Shown: positions 22,387 through 34,732, counted from the stretch's first letter. The stretch is 64,000 nucleotides of DNA from Limnephilus marmoratus (GCA_917880885.1 OU862913.1:45355460-45419459), one strand, 5' to 3'. Numbers and translations: made by a program. The notes: a model not told the origin generated them from the sequence alone.

Positions 22387-25300
22387 CCTATGCCTCCAAA
22401 CCTACTTAAATTTTGTATTATTACTAAGAATCATGGTCGTTACACGAATCAATCAAAAAAATCTGTCAAAGGAAGAATTTTTAAAAAATCATCATTTTAA
22501 CCCTTGGGATCGGTCTTTTTAGCACTTGGGGTCGGTCGATTTAACTCTTGGGTTCTGTCATAACTTCGGCCCTACGGCGACGAACTGACTGAAATCTAAA
22601 ATCTGCCAAATGTAGAATTTTGCAATTCTTCTTATAAAATTTTCATCGTTTCATGGGCACTTTGTCAAACTTGGGGTAGGTCATAACTTCACCCCAATTG
22701 CACTGAACGGTTTGAAATTTTGTATTCTTAATAAGAATCTTGGTCTGTACACGAATCAATAAAAAAAATCTGAAAAAAGAAGAATTTAAAAAAAAACATC
22801 GTTATAATACTTGGGTTGGCCTTTTTAGCACTTGGGGTTGGTCGTTTTAACTATTTGGTTCGGACAGAACTTCGGCCCTATGCAACCAAACCGACTGAAA
22901 TTTTGTATTCTTACTAAGAATCAAGGTCCTTACTCGAATCAATCAAAAAAATCTGTCAATGTCGAATTTTGCAATTCTTCTTATAAAATTTTCATCGTTT
23001 CATGGGCACTTTGTCAAACTTGGGGTAGGTCATAACTTCTCCATAATGGCACTGAACGGTTTGAAATGTTGTATTCTTAATAAGAATCTTGGTCTGTACA
23101 CCAATCAATTAAAAAAAAATCTACCAAAAGAAGAATAAAAATAAAAAAAACCATCGTTTTAATACTTGGGTTCGGTCGTTTTAACTATTGGGTTCGGACA
23201 GAACTTCGGCCCTATGCCACCAAACCGACTGAAATTTTGTATTCTTACTAAGAATCAAGGTCCTTACTCGAATCAATAAAAAAAATCTGCCAAAAGAAGA
23301 ATTTTAAAAAACCATCGTTTTAATACTTGGGGTTGGTCGTTTTAGCACTTGGGGTCGGTCGTCTTAACAATTGGGTTCGGACAGAACTTCGGCCCTATGC
23401 CACCAAACCGACTGAAATTTTGTATTCTTACTAAGAATCAAGGTCCTTACTCGAATCAATCAAAAAAATCTGTCAAAGGAAGAATTTTAAAAAATCGTCA
23501 TTTTAAGCGTTGGGGTCCGTCTTTATAGCACTTGGGGTCGGTCGATTTAACTCTTGGGTTCTGTCATAACTTCGGCCCTATGGCGACGAACTGACTGAAA
23601 TCTAAAATCTGCCAAATGTAGAATTTGGAAATTCTTCTTATAAAATTTTCATCGTTTCATGGGCACTTTGTCAAACTTGGGGTAGGTCATAACTTCACCC
23701 CAATGGCACTGAACGGTTTTAAATTTTGTATTCCTAATAAGAATCTTGGTCTGTACACGAATCAATAAAAAAAATCTGCCAAAATCAGAATTAAAAAAAA
23801 AACATCGTTTTAATACTTGGGGTTGGTCGTTTTTAGCACTTGGGGTCGGTCGTTTTACCTTTTGGGTTCGGACAGAACTTTGGCCCTATGCCACCAAACT
23901 GACTGAAATTTTGTATTCTTACTAAGAATCAAGGTCCTTACTCGAATCAATCAAAAAAATCTGTCAAAGGAAGAATTTTTAAAAATCATCATTTTAACCG
24001 TTGGGGTCGGTCTTTTTAGCACTTGGGGTCGGTCGATTTAACTCTTGGGTTCTGTCATAACTTCGGCCCTATGGCGACGAACTGACTGAAATATAAAATC
24101 TGCCAAAAGTAGAATTTTGAAATTCTTCTTATAAAATTTTCATCGTTTCATGGACACTTTGTCAAACTTGGGGTAGGTCATAAATTTATCCCAATGGCAC
24201 TGAACGGTTTGAAATTTTGTATTCTTAATAAAAAACTTGGTCTGTACACGAATCAATAAAAAAAATCTGCCAAAAGAAGAATTTAAAAAAAAAAACCATC
24301 GTTTTAATACTTGGGTTCGGTCGTTTTAACTATTGGGTTCGGACAGAACTTCGGCCCTATGCCACCAAACCGACTGAAATTTTGTATTCTTACTAAGAAT
24401 CAAGGTCCTTACTCGAATCAATCCAAAAAATCTGTCAATGTCGAATTTTTAAATTCTTCTTATAAAATTTTCATCGTTTCATGGGCACTTTGTCAAACTT
24501 GGGGTAGGTCAAAACTTCACCCCAATGGCACTGAACGGTTTGAAATTTTGTATTCTTAATAAGAATCATGGTCTGTACACGAATCATTAAAAAAATCAGC
24601 CAAGACGTGAATTTAAAAAAAAGTCATCGTTTTAACACTTGGGGTCGGTCGTTTTAACTATTGGGTTCGGACAGAACTTCGCTATGCCACCAAATTGACT
24701 AAAATGTTGTATTCTTACTAAGAATCAAGGTCCGTACTCGAATCAATCAATCAAAATTTGTCAAAGGAAGAATTTAAAAAAATCATCATTTTAACCCTTG
24801 GTGTCGGTCTTTTTAGCACTTGGGGTCGGTCGATTTAACTCTTGGGTTCTGTCATAACTTCGGCCCTATGGCGACGAACTGACTGAAATCTAAAATCTGC
24901 CAAATGTAGAATTTGGAAAATCTTCTTATAAAATTTTCATCGTTTCATGGGCACTTTGTCAAAGTTGGGGTAGGTCATAACTTCACCCCAATGGCACTGA
25001 ACGGTTTGAAATTTTGTATTCTTAATAAAAATCTTGGTCTGTACACGAATCAATAAAAAAAATATGCCAAAAGAAGAATTTAAAAAAAAAAACCATCGTT
25101 TTAATACTTGGGGTTGGTCGTTTTAGCACTTGGGGTCGGTCGTTTTAACTATTGGGTTCGGACAGAACTTCGCTATGCCACCAAATTGACTAAAATGTTG
25201 TATTCTTACTAAGAATCAAGGTCCTTACTCGAATCAATCAAAAAATCTGTCAAAAGAAGAATTTTAAAAAATCATCATTTTAACCCTTGGTGTCGGTCTT

Positions 25301-26149
25301 TTTAGCACTTGGGGTCGGTCGATTTAACTCTTGGGTTCTGTCATAACTTCGGCCCTATGGCGACGAACTGACTGAAAACTAAAATCTGCCGAAAGTAGAA
25401 TTTTGAAATTCTTCTTATAATATTTTCATCGTTTCATAGGCACTTTGTCAAACTTGGGGTAGGTCATAACTTCGTCCCAATGGCACTGAACGGTTTGAAA
25501 ATTTGTATTCATAAGAATCATGGTCTCTACACCAATCAATTAAAAAAAAATCTACCAATAGAAGAATTAAAAAAAAAAAACCATCGTTTTAATACTTGGG
25601 TTTGGTCGTTTTAGCACTTGCGGTCGGTCGATTTAACTAGTGGCTTCGGACAGAACTTCGGCCCTATGCCACCAAACCGACTGAAATTTTGTATTCTTAC
25701 TAAGAATCAAGGTCCTTACTCGAATCAATCAAAAAATCTGTCAAAAAAGAATTTTAAAAAATCATCATTTTAAGCCTTGGGGTCGGTCTTTTTAGCACTT
25801 GGGGTCGGTCGATTTAACTCTTGGGTTCTGTCATAACTTCGGCCCTATGGCGACGAACTGACTGAAATCTAAAATCTGCCAAATGTAGAATTTGGAAATT
25901 CTTCTTATAAAATTTTCATCGTTTCATGGGCACTTTGTCAAACTTGGGGTAGGTCATAACTTCACCCCAATGGCACTGAACGGTTTGAAATTTTGTATTC
26001 TTTATAAGGCTCATGGTCTTTACACCAATCAATAAAAAAAATCTGCCAAAAGAAGAATTTAAAAAAACCATCGTTTTAATACTTGGGGTTGGTCGTTTTA
26101 GCACTTGGGGTCGATCGTTTTAACTATTGGGTTCGGACAGAACTTCGGC
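22387..26149. repeat. 3763-bp higher-order repeat, copy 3
   Basis: Complete copy. A visible difference from its neighbours is CCTACTTAAATTTTG at its start, where copies 1, 2 and 4 read CCTACTAAAATTTTG. Confidence 0.92.
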
Positions 26150-27987
26150 CCTATGCCTCCAAACCTACTAAAATTTTGTATTATTACTAAGAATCATGGT
26201 CGTTACACGAATCAATCAAAAAAATCTGTCAAAGGAAGAATTTTTAAAAAATCATCATTTTAACCCTTGGGATCGGTCTTTTTAGCACTTGGGGTCGGTC
26301 GATTTAACTCTTGGGTTCTGTCATAACTTCGGCCCTACGGCGACGAACTGACTGAAATCTAAAATCTGCCAAATGTAGAATTTTGCAATTCTTCTTATAA
26401 AATTTTCATCGTTTCATGGGCACTTTGTCAAACTTGGGGTAGGTCATAACTTCACCCCAATTGCACTGAACGGTTTGAAATTTTGTATTCTTAATAAGAA
26501 TCTTGGTCTGTACACGAATCAATAAAAAAAATCTGAAAAAAGAAGAATTTAAAAAAAAACATCGTTATAATACTTGGGTTGGCCTTTTTAGCACTTGGGG
26601 TTGGTCGTTTTAACTATTTGGTTCGGACAGAACTTCGGCCCTATGCAACCAAACCGACTGAAATTTTGTATTCTTACTAAGAATCAAGGTCCTTACTCGA
26701 ATCAATCAAAAAAATCTGTCAATGTCGAATTTTGCAATTCTTCTTATAAAATTTTCATCGTTTCATGGGCACTTTGTCAAACTTGGGGTAGGTCATAACT
26801 TCTCCATAATGGCACTGAACGGTTTGAAATGTTGTATTCTTAATAAGAATCTTGGTCTGTACACCAATCAATTAAAAAAAAATCTACCAAAAGAAGAATA
26901 AAAATAAAAAAAACCATCGTTTTAATACTTGGGTTCGGTCGTTTTAACTATTGGGTTCGGACAGAACTTCGGCCCTATGCCACCAAACCGACTGAAATTT
27001 TGTATTCTTACTAAGAATCAAGGTCCTTACTCGAATCAATAAAAAAAATCTGCCAAAAGAAGAATTTTAAAAAACCATCGTTTTAATACTTGGGGTTGGT
27101 CGTTTTAGCACTTGGGGTCGGTCGTCTTAACAATTGGGTTCGGACAGAACTTCGGCCCTATGCCACCAAACCGACTGAAATTTTGTATTCTTACTAAGAA
27201 TCAAGGTCCTTACTCGAATCAATCAAAAAAATCTGTCAAAGGAAGAATTTTAAAAAATCGTCATTTTAAGCGTTGGGGTCCGTCTTTATAGCACTTGGGG
27301 TCGGTCGATTTAACTCTTGGGTTCTGTCATAACTTCGGCCCTATGGCGACGAACTGACTGAAATCTAAAATCTGCCAAATGTAGAATTTGGAAATTCTTC
27401 TTATAAAATTTTCATCGTTTCATGGGCACTTTGTCAAACTTGGGGTAGGTCATAACTTCACCCCAATGGCACTGAACGGTTTTAAATTTTGTATTCCTAA
27501 TAAGAATCTTGGTCTGTACACGAATCAATAAAAAAAATCTGCCAAAATCAGAATTAAAAAAAAAACATCGTTTTAATACTTGGGGTTGGTCGTTTTTAGC
27601 ACTTGGGGTCGGTCGTTTTACCTTTTGGGTTCGGACAGAACTTTGGCCCTATGCCACCAAACTGACTGAAATTTTGTATTCTTACTAAGAATCAAGGTCC
27701 TTACTCGAATCAATCAAAAAAATCTGTCAAAGGAAGAATTTTTAAAAATCATCATTTTAACCGTTGGGGTCGGTCTTTTTAGCACTTGGGGTCGGTCGAT
27801 TTAACTCTTGGGTTCTGTCATAACTTCGGCCCTATGGCGACGAACTGACTGAAATATAAAATCTGCCAAAAGTAGAATTTTGAAATTCTTCTTATAAAAT
27901 TTTCATCGTTTCATGGACACTTTGTCAAACTTGGGGTAGGTCATAAATTTATCCCAATGGCACTGAACGGTTTGAAATTTTGTATTC
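26150..27987. repeat. 3763-bp higher-order repeat, partial copy 4
   Basis: Follows copy 3 for about 1.84 kb. At about 27987 the sequence leaves the expected path (copies 2/3 at 20464/24227 read TTAATAAAAAACTTGG) and jumps to TTTATAAGGCTCATGG. That sequence lies about 1.8 kb further on in the unit (near 18476 and 22239). This is an internal deletion or recombination junction, after which the block loses identity within ~100-150 bp. Confidence 0.88.
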
Positions 27988-29465
27988 TTTATAAGGCTCA
28001 TGGTCTTTACACCAATCAATAAAAAAAATCTGCCAAAAGAAGAATTTAAAAAAACCATCGTTTTAATACTTGGGGTTGGTCGTTTTAGCACTTGGGGTCG
28101 GTCGTCTTAACAATTGGGTTCGGACAGAACTTCGGCCCTATGCCACCAAACCTACTGAATTTTTGTATTCTTACTAAGAATCAAGGTCCTTACTCGAATC
28201 AATCAAAAAAATCTGTCAATGTCGAATTTTTAAATTCTTCTTATAAAATTTTCATCGTTTCATGGGCACTTTGTCAAACTTGGGGTAGGTCATAACTTCA
28301 CCCCAATGGCACTGAACGGTTTGAAATTTGTATCTGCCAAATCTGCCAAAAGAAGAAATTAAAAAAAAAAACATCGTTTTAATACTTGGAGTTGGTCGTT
28401 TTAGCACTTGGGTTCGGTCGTTTTAACTATTGGGTTCGGACAGAACTTCGGCCCTATGCCACCAAACCGACTGAAATTTTGTATTCTTACTAAGAATCAA
28501 GGTCCTTACTCGAATCAATCAAAAAAATCTGGCAATGTGGAATTTTGAAATTCTTCTTTTAAAATTTTCATCGTTTCATGGGCACTTTGTCAAACTTGGG
28601 GTAGGTCATAACATCACCCCAATGGCACTGAACGGTTTGAAATTTTGTATTCTTAATAAGAATCTTGGTCTGTACACGAATCAATAAAAAAAATATGACA
28701 AAAGAAGAATTAAAAAATAAACAGCGTTATAATACTTGGAGTTGGTATTTTTAGCACTTGGGGTCGGTCGTTTTAACTATTGGGTTCGGACAGAACTTCG
28801 GCCCTATGCAACCAAACCGACTGAAATTTTTATTCTTACTAAGAATCGAGGACCTTACTGGAATCAATCAAAAAAATCTGGCAAAGGAAGAATTTGAAAA
28901 AAATCATCATTAACCCTTGGGGTGGGTTTTTTTAGCACTTGGGGTCGGTCGATTTAACTCTCGGGCTCTGTCATAACTTCGGCTCTACGGCGACGAACTG
29001 ACTGAAATCTAAAATCTGCCAAATGTAGAATTTTGAAATTCTTCTTATAAAATTCTCATCGTTTCATGGGCACTTTGTCAAACTTGGGGTAGGTCATAAA
29101 TTCATCCCAATGGCACTGAACGGTTCGAAATTTTGTATTCTTAATAAGAATCTTGGTCTGTACACCAATCAATTTAAAAAAAATCTACCAAAAGAAGAAT
29201 TAAAAAAAAAAAACATCGTTTTAATACTTGGGTTCGGTCGTTTTAACTATTGGGTTCGGACAGAACTTCGGCCCTATGCCACCAAAGCGACAGAAATTTT
29301 GTATTCTTACTAAGAATCAAGGTCCTTACTCGAATCAATCAAAAAATCTGTCAAAGGAAGAATTTTAAAAAATCATCATTTTAAGCCTTGGGGTCGGTCT
29401 TTTTAGCACTTGGGGTCGGTCGATTTAACTCTTGGGTTCTGTTATAACTTCGGCCCTATGGCGAC

Positions 29466-29744
29466 TGTTATGTCTGCCCTTTCCTCGGCAGATAGTAATT
29501 ATTAATAACGGTTCTTTTAATATAAATGTGTTTATTACTTGAATAACCTAGCTGGATAGCTACGACTGTTTAGTATTCGGGGGCAGGTAAATCTCTGGAG
29601 CCTTGCCAGGGGAGCTCGTGAAGTATATCTCTGATACTGCTTCTTGTACGCCAATGCCATCTGGCGAGCTATGGTGCAAGCTACATGCTTACCGTCATCT
29701 ATCGTATTCTTTCCATATTAAATACTCAATTACTCTACATCACA
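29466..29744 (-). repeat. Gypsy element 3' LTR
   Basis: 279 bp. Compared with the other LTR I count seven substitutions and one single-base gap. In element orientation it is preceded by a purine-rich tract, GGTCGGGGAGGG (29745-29756), the likely polypurine primer. Confidence 0.95.
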
Positions 29745-29831
29745 CCCTCCCCGACCTAATCTCAAGCCCTGGCTACAATAAATACAAATCATGTTCTTTT
29801 CAAAAGAAGCTATACAATTGACAAAAAATGG

Positions 29832-29981
29832 GATTTTAAATATTTCATTTTAACACGATTTTATACACTAAATTCAACCAAACATATTTTAAATATTAGA
29901 TTTTAAATATTTCATTTTTACACGATTTTATACACTAAATTCAACCAAACATATTTTAAATATTAGATTTTAAATATTTCA
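29832..29981. repeat. 67-bp tandem repeat in the Gypsy 3' untranslated region
   Basis: About 2.2 copies of an AT-rich 67-bp unit beginning GATTTTAAATATTTCA at 29832, 29899 and 29966. It lies between the pol stop (30015) and the polypurine tract. Only a few bases differ between copies, so the duplication is recent or maintained within the element family. Confidence 0.9.
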
Positions 29982-30014
29982 ACTTAAGTACTTCTGTTTC
30001 TCTGGGAGGGACCT

Positions 30015-31952
30015 CTATGAACGCTTTGTACGGAGCCTTCCTTCCCAAGGTCTTAGTTGAGTAGTTTGCTCTCGATCATCTGCTGGTAATCTGAAATCAA
30101 GAGAACTCCACGTTAGCCCCTTCAACAAAGCTGAGGTCCCCAACTCGTCTGAAGCGCATTTCGTGACTTCAGACGCGGTGGGTGGGTTATTATCTTCACT
30201 CTTCTCTTCCCATCTCACAGATAAACTCTTTAACTGATCAATATGCCTCTTCCAAGTCAACGGAGTACCACAGATCCTAACGATATAAACTTTTTTACCC
30301 ACTTTCCTTTCTACAATACCTCTAACCCAACCAACTTTATTCACCTGACGGAAGTCCTTGACCAGACATTTTTGTCCAACATGTAAATTCCTAATTTTTA
30401 CGCCCCCATAATTCCTTATTTGATTATCTTGACTCCTTTTTATATTATCGTTAGCTATTTTTCTCTGTTCTGACACATCTTCCTGAGTGGTTTTAGGAAT
30501 TAAACTACTGAAAGTTGATTTCAGTCTCCTACCAAACATCAAGACTGCCGGTTCTAATCCCGTTGTGCAATGTGGCGAATTTCGATAATCAGATAGAAAA
30601 TCACATAATCTACTTTCATAATTTACTGGAAAATTATTCCTTACCATAATTTTTTTTTTTTTAAAATTTACCGTTTTAACTGAATTTTCAGCTTGCCCAT
30701 TACACTGAGGGAATTTGACCGGTGAATTTAAAAATTCTATGTTATTCTCTTTAAGAAATTCTTTAAACTCTACACTAGAAAATGCTGTTCCATTATCCGA
30801 AACTAGGCAATCAGGGTTACCAAAATTAGAGAAAATTCTTCTCAATTCCTTAATCGTGTTAAACGAATCCGCCCTTGGGACCTCTAAGCAGTCGATCCAC
30901 TTGGAAAAAGCGTCACAAATTACAAGAAACATTTTTCCTGCTACAGGCCCGCAGTAGTCCACGTGCACCCTACTCCAAGTTGCCCCAGGGTTCGGCCACA
31001 CTGACAAGTGACTCTTAGGAGATGCCGGCCTCATAGCCGCGCAATCATTACATTTTAGAACCATTTTTTTAATGTCATTGTTCAGTGATGGCCACCAAAA
31101 ATAAGCTTTGGCTAGGCCCTTCATTTTAACTATTCCTAAATGAGATCTGTGTAATAACTCTAGCACATGTTCTTGTAAGGAACTCGGAATGACAATTCTA
31201 TGTTGCCAGAAAAGGCAATCCTTGACCATGGACATTTCGTTTCTCTTAACCCAGAATCTCCACAGTACATCGTCTCGACCAACTCGTTTTGGCCAGCCCT
31301 TACGCAAACACGTTAAAACTTCCTGAATAACCGTGTCTGTCTCTGTAGCTGTGGAAATGAGCTTGATATCTATGTGCTCGCATTTATCTACATAACACAC
31401 AAAATCTGATCCATAATCATCTTCAAATTCTTCTTGAGAATTTTCTACCGGAAGCCGAGATAGAAAATCCGCATGATTATGACATGACTTGACAAATTCT
31501 ACCTTATACGCAAATCCTGCTAATATAATTCCATAACGCTGCAATCTGTTAGCCGCTAAAACCGGAATGTTTTTGTGTTCACCTAAAATCCTCATCAAGG
31601 GCATATTATCTACGCATAAAGTAAACTCCCGACCGAATAGGTATTGAAAGAATTTGTTCAGACCAAACACAATAGCTAACGCTTCTAAATCTAGAATACT
31701 GTATTTCTTTTCTGCACTAGACAAACTTCTTGATGCAAATTCGATCGGTCTCATTGAACCGTCCGCAAATGTGTGCAATAACATGGCTCCGAGGCCTGCG
31801 CTGCTCGCGTCTGTATATAACTTAAGAGGAAGGTTGGGAAAATAATGAGTGAGAATTCTATCAGAACCCATTAGATACTTTACTTTATCTTCTGCGTCAA
31901 TGCATGACTTCCCAAATTCAAACTTTGCATTCTTCTTTAAAAGATTATGCAA
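30015..31952 (-). pseudogene. Gypsy RNase H and integrase (3' part of pol)
   Basis: 645 codons on the minus strand. RNase H: LYTDAS with D48, E90, D115 and D162. Integrase zinc domain: H268, H271, C301, C304. Integrase core: D332, D386 (SDNG) and E422, giving the D,D(35)E spacing expected of Ty3/Gypsy. A basic C-terminal region follows, with no obvious chromodomain. After the catalytic Glu an unusual lysine run is encoded by a long A tract (plus-strand poly-T near 30649-30662), a likely site of slippage. The open frame begins without a true start; it is a continuation of the RT ORF, which ends only a few bases upstream after a 1- or 2-base indel near 31953-31962. In the intact family it degrades template RNA and integrates the DNA copy. 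Confidence 0.94.
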
Positions 31953-31956
31953 AGGT

Positions 31957-33342
31957 TCAGTATGACATGTTCGGTATGAAGTTCCGATAAAAATTAAAAA
32001 ATCCCAAAAGACCCCTCAATTGATGCACGTCGGATGGGTACGGCGCATTATTAATTGCTTCCAATTTATCTTTTTGAGGTTCAATGCCCCTTCCCGAAAT
32101 AACGTATCCCAAAAATTCTATAGATTTAACAAAAAACTGACACTTCCCAGTATTGACACATAAACCACATTCTTTCAACCGCTCGCAGACCGCGCAAATA
32201 TTATTATACAGATCAAGTTCATCGACCCCTGAAATAATAATATCGTCTAGGTAAAAGGCTACGCCTTTTAAACCTTGTAAACAACTTGATATTGTTCTTG
32301 CGAAGATGGCCGGAGCCGATTTAAACCCAAAAACTAACCTGTTATATTGGAACAGACCTAAGTGTGTGTTAATAGTTGTAAACTTTTTACAATGATCCGC
32401 TAATTCTAACTGTGAATATGCTTCTTTGAGGTCTAATTTTGCAAAAACTTTGCCCGAACTAACCTTATGTATGACCTCCTCAATCTTTGGCATCGGATAT
32501 TTCTCTATATTGGAAATCAAATTAAGACTCCTTTTATAATCTACACAAATTCTTATATCCCCATTTTTCTTGACCACCGGAACAATCGGTGAAGCGAACT
32601 CGCTACTTGTAACCGGGGAGATTATACCTTTTTCTACCATCGATCTTAATTCGGATTCGATCTTCCCTTTAATAGAAAAAGGAACCGGCCTTGCATTGAA
32701 AAAAATTGGATCCGATTCCTGGTTTACTTTAAAATAGACTTTATATTTGTTAAATCTTCCCAACTTTTGCGAAAACACTTCCGGGTAATCTTGAATAAAC
32801 TTTTCTCCATTCCTCATTTGCGGCGTCACTAAATTAATTGTCTCCTGAGAAGTTATCCCAAGATCGAAACATTCCATAAAATCTCTCCCCATAATTAATT
32901 CTGTTCCTTTTATTACTACAATAAAACTAATATTTTTGTTCCTACCCTTAAATTTCACATCAAAAATCGCCTTTCCTACGACTATTAAACGATTATTTCC
33001 ATAACCTGAAATAATCCGCTTGTCTTGTGACAAAAAGATTGAACTAAAATGTCGTTTAAAAACACCCTCCGGCATCACACATAAAGATGAACCGGAATCA
33101 ATCATTGCCGTAAACTTCTTGTTATTAATTTCAATTTCAGCAGTAATCGGACTAATTGACGCAACTAAAACTTTACTATCCCTGTGATTTTCAAAAATGG
33201 GATTTATAGGATTATTCTTGCAAAATTTCTGTAAATGCCCAACGCCCTTACATTTAAAACATTTCGCATTACGAAATTTACAATCAAACGATAGATGATC
33301 ATTCCTTTTGCAAATAAAACACTGTTTTTTAACATTACCCAA
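31957..33342 (-). pseudogene. Gypsy zinc knuckles, protease and reverse transcriptase
   Basis: 461 codons on the minus strand. Two CCHC zinc knuckles come first (C8-C11-H16-C21 and C28-C31-H36-C41). The aspartic protease active site is AMIDSGSS with Asp at 82. The RT has KLDLKEAYSQL with catalytic Asp 304, the NRLVFGFKSAPAIF block and YLDD at 364-367, and ends in the RT/RNase H connection (LRGLLGFFNFYRNFIP). It is in the same frame as the upstream gag ORF, separated only by the stop at 33382-33384 and 13 sense codons, so it has no initiation codon of its own. The frame is lost near 31957 through a small indel, separating RT from RNase H. Confidence 0.94.
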
Positions 33343-33381
33343 GGGTGATCTAAAATTCGTACCTGAATTTGATCCTAACCT

Positions 33382-34014
33382 TTAAGCTGGTTTCGTGTTA
33401 AAACTACCCTTGGGGCTCGTCGATCGTTCCCTACGCTGATCTCGCTTGAACCCATCGCTAGTAACTCGTTTTTTTACCAGGTTTACTTCTGATTTAACTG
33501 TATTAGTACTATCCAAAGTTGACATACTAACTGCAAGTCCTTCTATTTCATTAAACGATAACGTTTGCCCTTCTACAAAAATTTTCTCTTTCGCGCGCCC
33601 CGGTAACAACCCGATTGCAAACATGTCTATAAGATTTTTTTCAAGCCTCGTTTCGAATTGACAATACGTTGCTAAAGAACGAAGTCTAACCGCGAAATCT
33701 CTTATCGTCTCGCCTTGTTGTTGTCTCGCTAAAAAAAAATTCTCCCGTTCTTTAAAAACTGAACGATTTTTGTTACAATGTTTGTCGAGAAGCGCTAAAA
33801 GTTTATCAAAAGATAAGTCCGTCACTTTACTTGGAAAACACAGATTAATTAGTAAGGTTAACGTTTCTGATTCTAGGAGATTCAATAAAAAAGCCCGTTT
33901 TTTATCCACAGACGCTTTGTCATCATGGATCACGAAAAATTGCTCTATCCGAAGTCGAAACAATCCCCAGTCTCCGGAGAGATGGCAAAACGGTTTTATT
34001 CTACCCGATTCCAT
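33382..34014 (-). pseudogene. Gypsy gag (capsid) ORF
   Basis: About 210 codons from the ATG at 34012-34014 (MESGRIK); an upstream in-frame TTG is unlikely to be used. It resembles insect Mag-like gag capsid regions: a GDW near the start, a helical KRAFLLNLL block, a KERENFFLARQQQGETIRDF block (residues ~98-117) and LRSLATYCQF. The ORF closes with TAA at 33382-33384. Translation beyond the stop stays in frame and runs into the CCHC knuckles normally fused to gag. The stop is therefore either a point mutation or a readthrough site; I cannot distinguish these from one copy. Confidence 0.88.
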
Positions 34015-34452
34015 AACTCCCAACAGATAGATCGGCAAAAACAATCAACAAGGAAAACAATAACAAATAATCCCTCTCAAAGAAGCAAAAATACTTATCT
34101 CAGGAACTCTTCTGGTCTCCCTCTGGGTTTTATCCTTGTCTTCTGATTAATCCAATGATTCGTCCTTGAAACGATTAACCGAATGATCCGTTTTGACCTT
34201 GAAACCAATCCAATGATCCACAACCAGATCGCCTCCTTGCGGTATTTTACTTCTGTTCCTAGAACAAAAAAATCTTCTTATCCAGCCCGTAGCTACGGAA
34301 CCAAATGCTCCTTAATCTCGGGCAGAATCTCTTCCGATTCCTTTGCCAAAACTGCAAGTCACTCCAGCCGTGACTTAGTCATCCGTGTCCAGCACCAATT
34401 ATTATTCGTACGCGTAACTTCCACACAATTATACTTTTACGGCTGCGCCAAT
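34015..34452 (-). other. Gypsy 5' leader with primer-binding site
   Basis: Untranslated leader between the 5' LTR and gag. Next to the LTR the minus strand reads ATTGGCGCAGCCGTAAAAG (34434-34452). TGGCGCAGCCG is a classic Gypsy-type primer-binding start, resembling those assigned to tRNA-Ser in other insect elements (from memory). No other feature is recognised in the leader. Confidence 0.65.
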
Positions 34453-34732
34453 TGTTATGTCTGCCCTTACCTCGGCAGATAGTAATTATTAATAACGGTT
34501 CCATTTAATATAAATGTGTTTATTACTTGAATAACCTAGCTGGATAGCTACGACTGTTTAGTATTCGAGGGTAGGTAAATCTCTGGAGCCTTGCCAGGGG
34601 AGCTCGTAAAGTATATCTCTGATACTGCTTCTTGTACGCCAATGCCATCTGGCGAGCTATGGTGCAAGCTACATGCTTACCGCCATCTATCGTATTCTTT
34701 CCATATTAAATACTCAAATACTCTACATCACA
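34453..34732 (-). repeat. Gypsy element 5' LTR
   Basis: 280 bp, TGTGATGT...ATAACA on the minus strand. Its outer end abuts the target duplication GCGAC (34733-34737), where the satellite resumes. Confidence 0.95.

Larger units (their letters stand above)
9806..29465. repeat. 490-bp satellite array, segment 2
   Basis: About 40 units of the satellite, uninterrupted between the BEL and Gypsy elements. From 9.8 to 13.3 kb the units form 2-3 kb higher-order repeats (for example 10482 matches 12764, offset 2282; 11071 matches 13836, offset 2765). From about 13.34 to 28.0 kb they form the 3763-bp higher-order repeat described separately. From 28.1 kb on the units carry variants shared with the 37-39 kb region (GACAAAAGAAGAATT, CAGCGTTATAATACTTGGAG). 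No gene is seen in this stretch. Confidence 0.96.
29466..34732 (-). mobile_element. Ty3/Gypsy LTR retrotransposon, Mag-like, inactivated
   Basis: A 5267-bp element lying on the minus strand with LTRs at 34453-34732 (5' in element sense) and 29466-29744 (3'). On the element strand each LTR starts TGTGATGTAGAG and ends GACATAACA. The target duplication GCGAC is at 29461-29465 and 34733-34737. It encodes gag, two CCHC knuckles, a protease with DSG, RT with YLDD, RNase H and a D,D(35)E integrase, in Ty3/Gypsy order. Sequence style resembles the Mag/K02A2.6-like lineage (from memory). The frame is interrupted by one stop between gag and protease and one frameshift between RT and RNase H. LTRs are about 97% identical by hand count. 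Confidence 0.97.

Noticed and set aside
13836..26798. Recurring 60-82 codon ORFs with nearly identical products (beginning MGLVVLTIWFGQ or MGSVVLTIGFGQ, and MLKRPTPSIKT on the other strand)
   Set aside because: They repeat because the DNA repeats. They span sub-monomer borders, appear on both strands, change frame with A-run length and match no family. No start context or codon bias supports translation.
34183..34482. 99-codon plus-strand ORF across the Gypsy leader and LTR
   Set aside because: It lies antisense to the element leader, overlaps the LTR and has no recognisable product; a shadow frame.
29466..34732. Possible envelope gene in the Gypsy element
   Set aside because: After the integrase stop at 30015 only the 67-bp tandem repeat and the polypurine tract precede the LTR.
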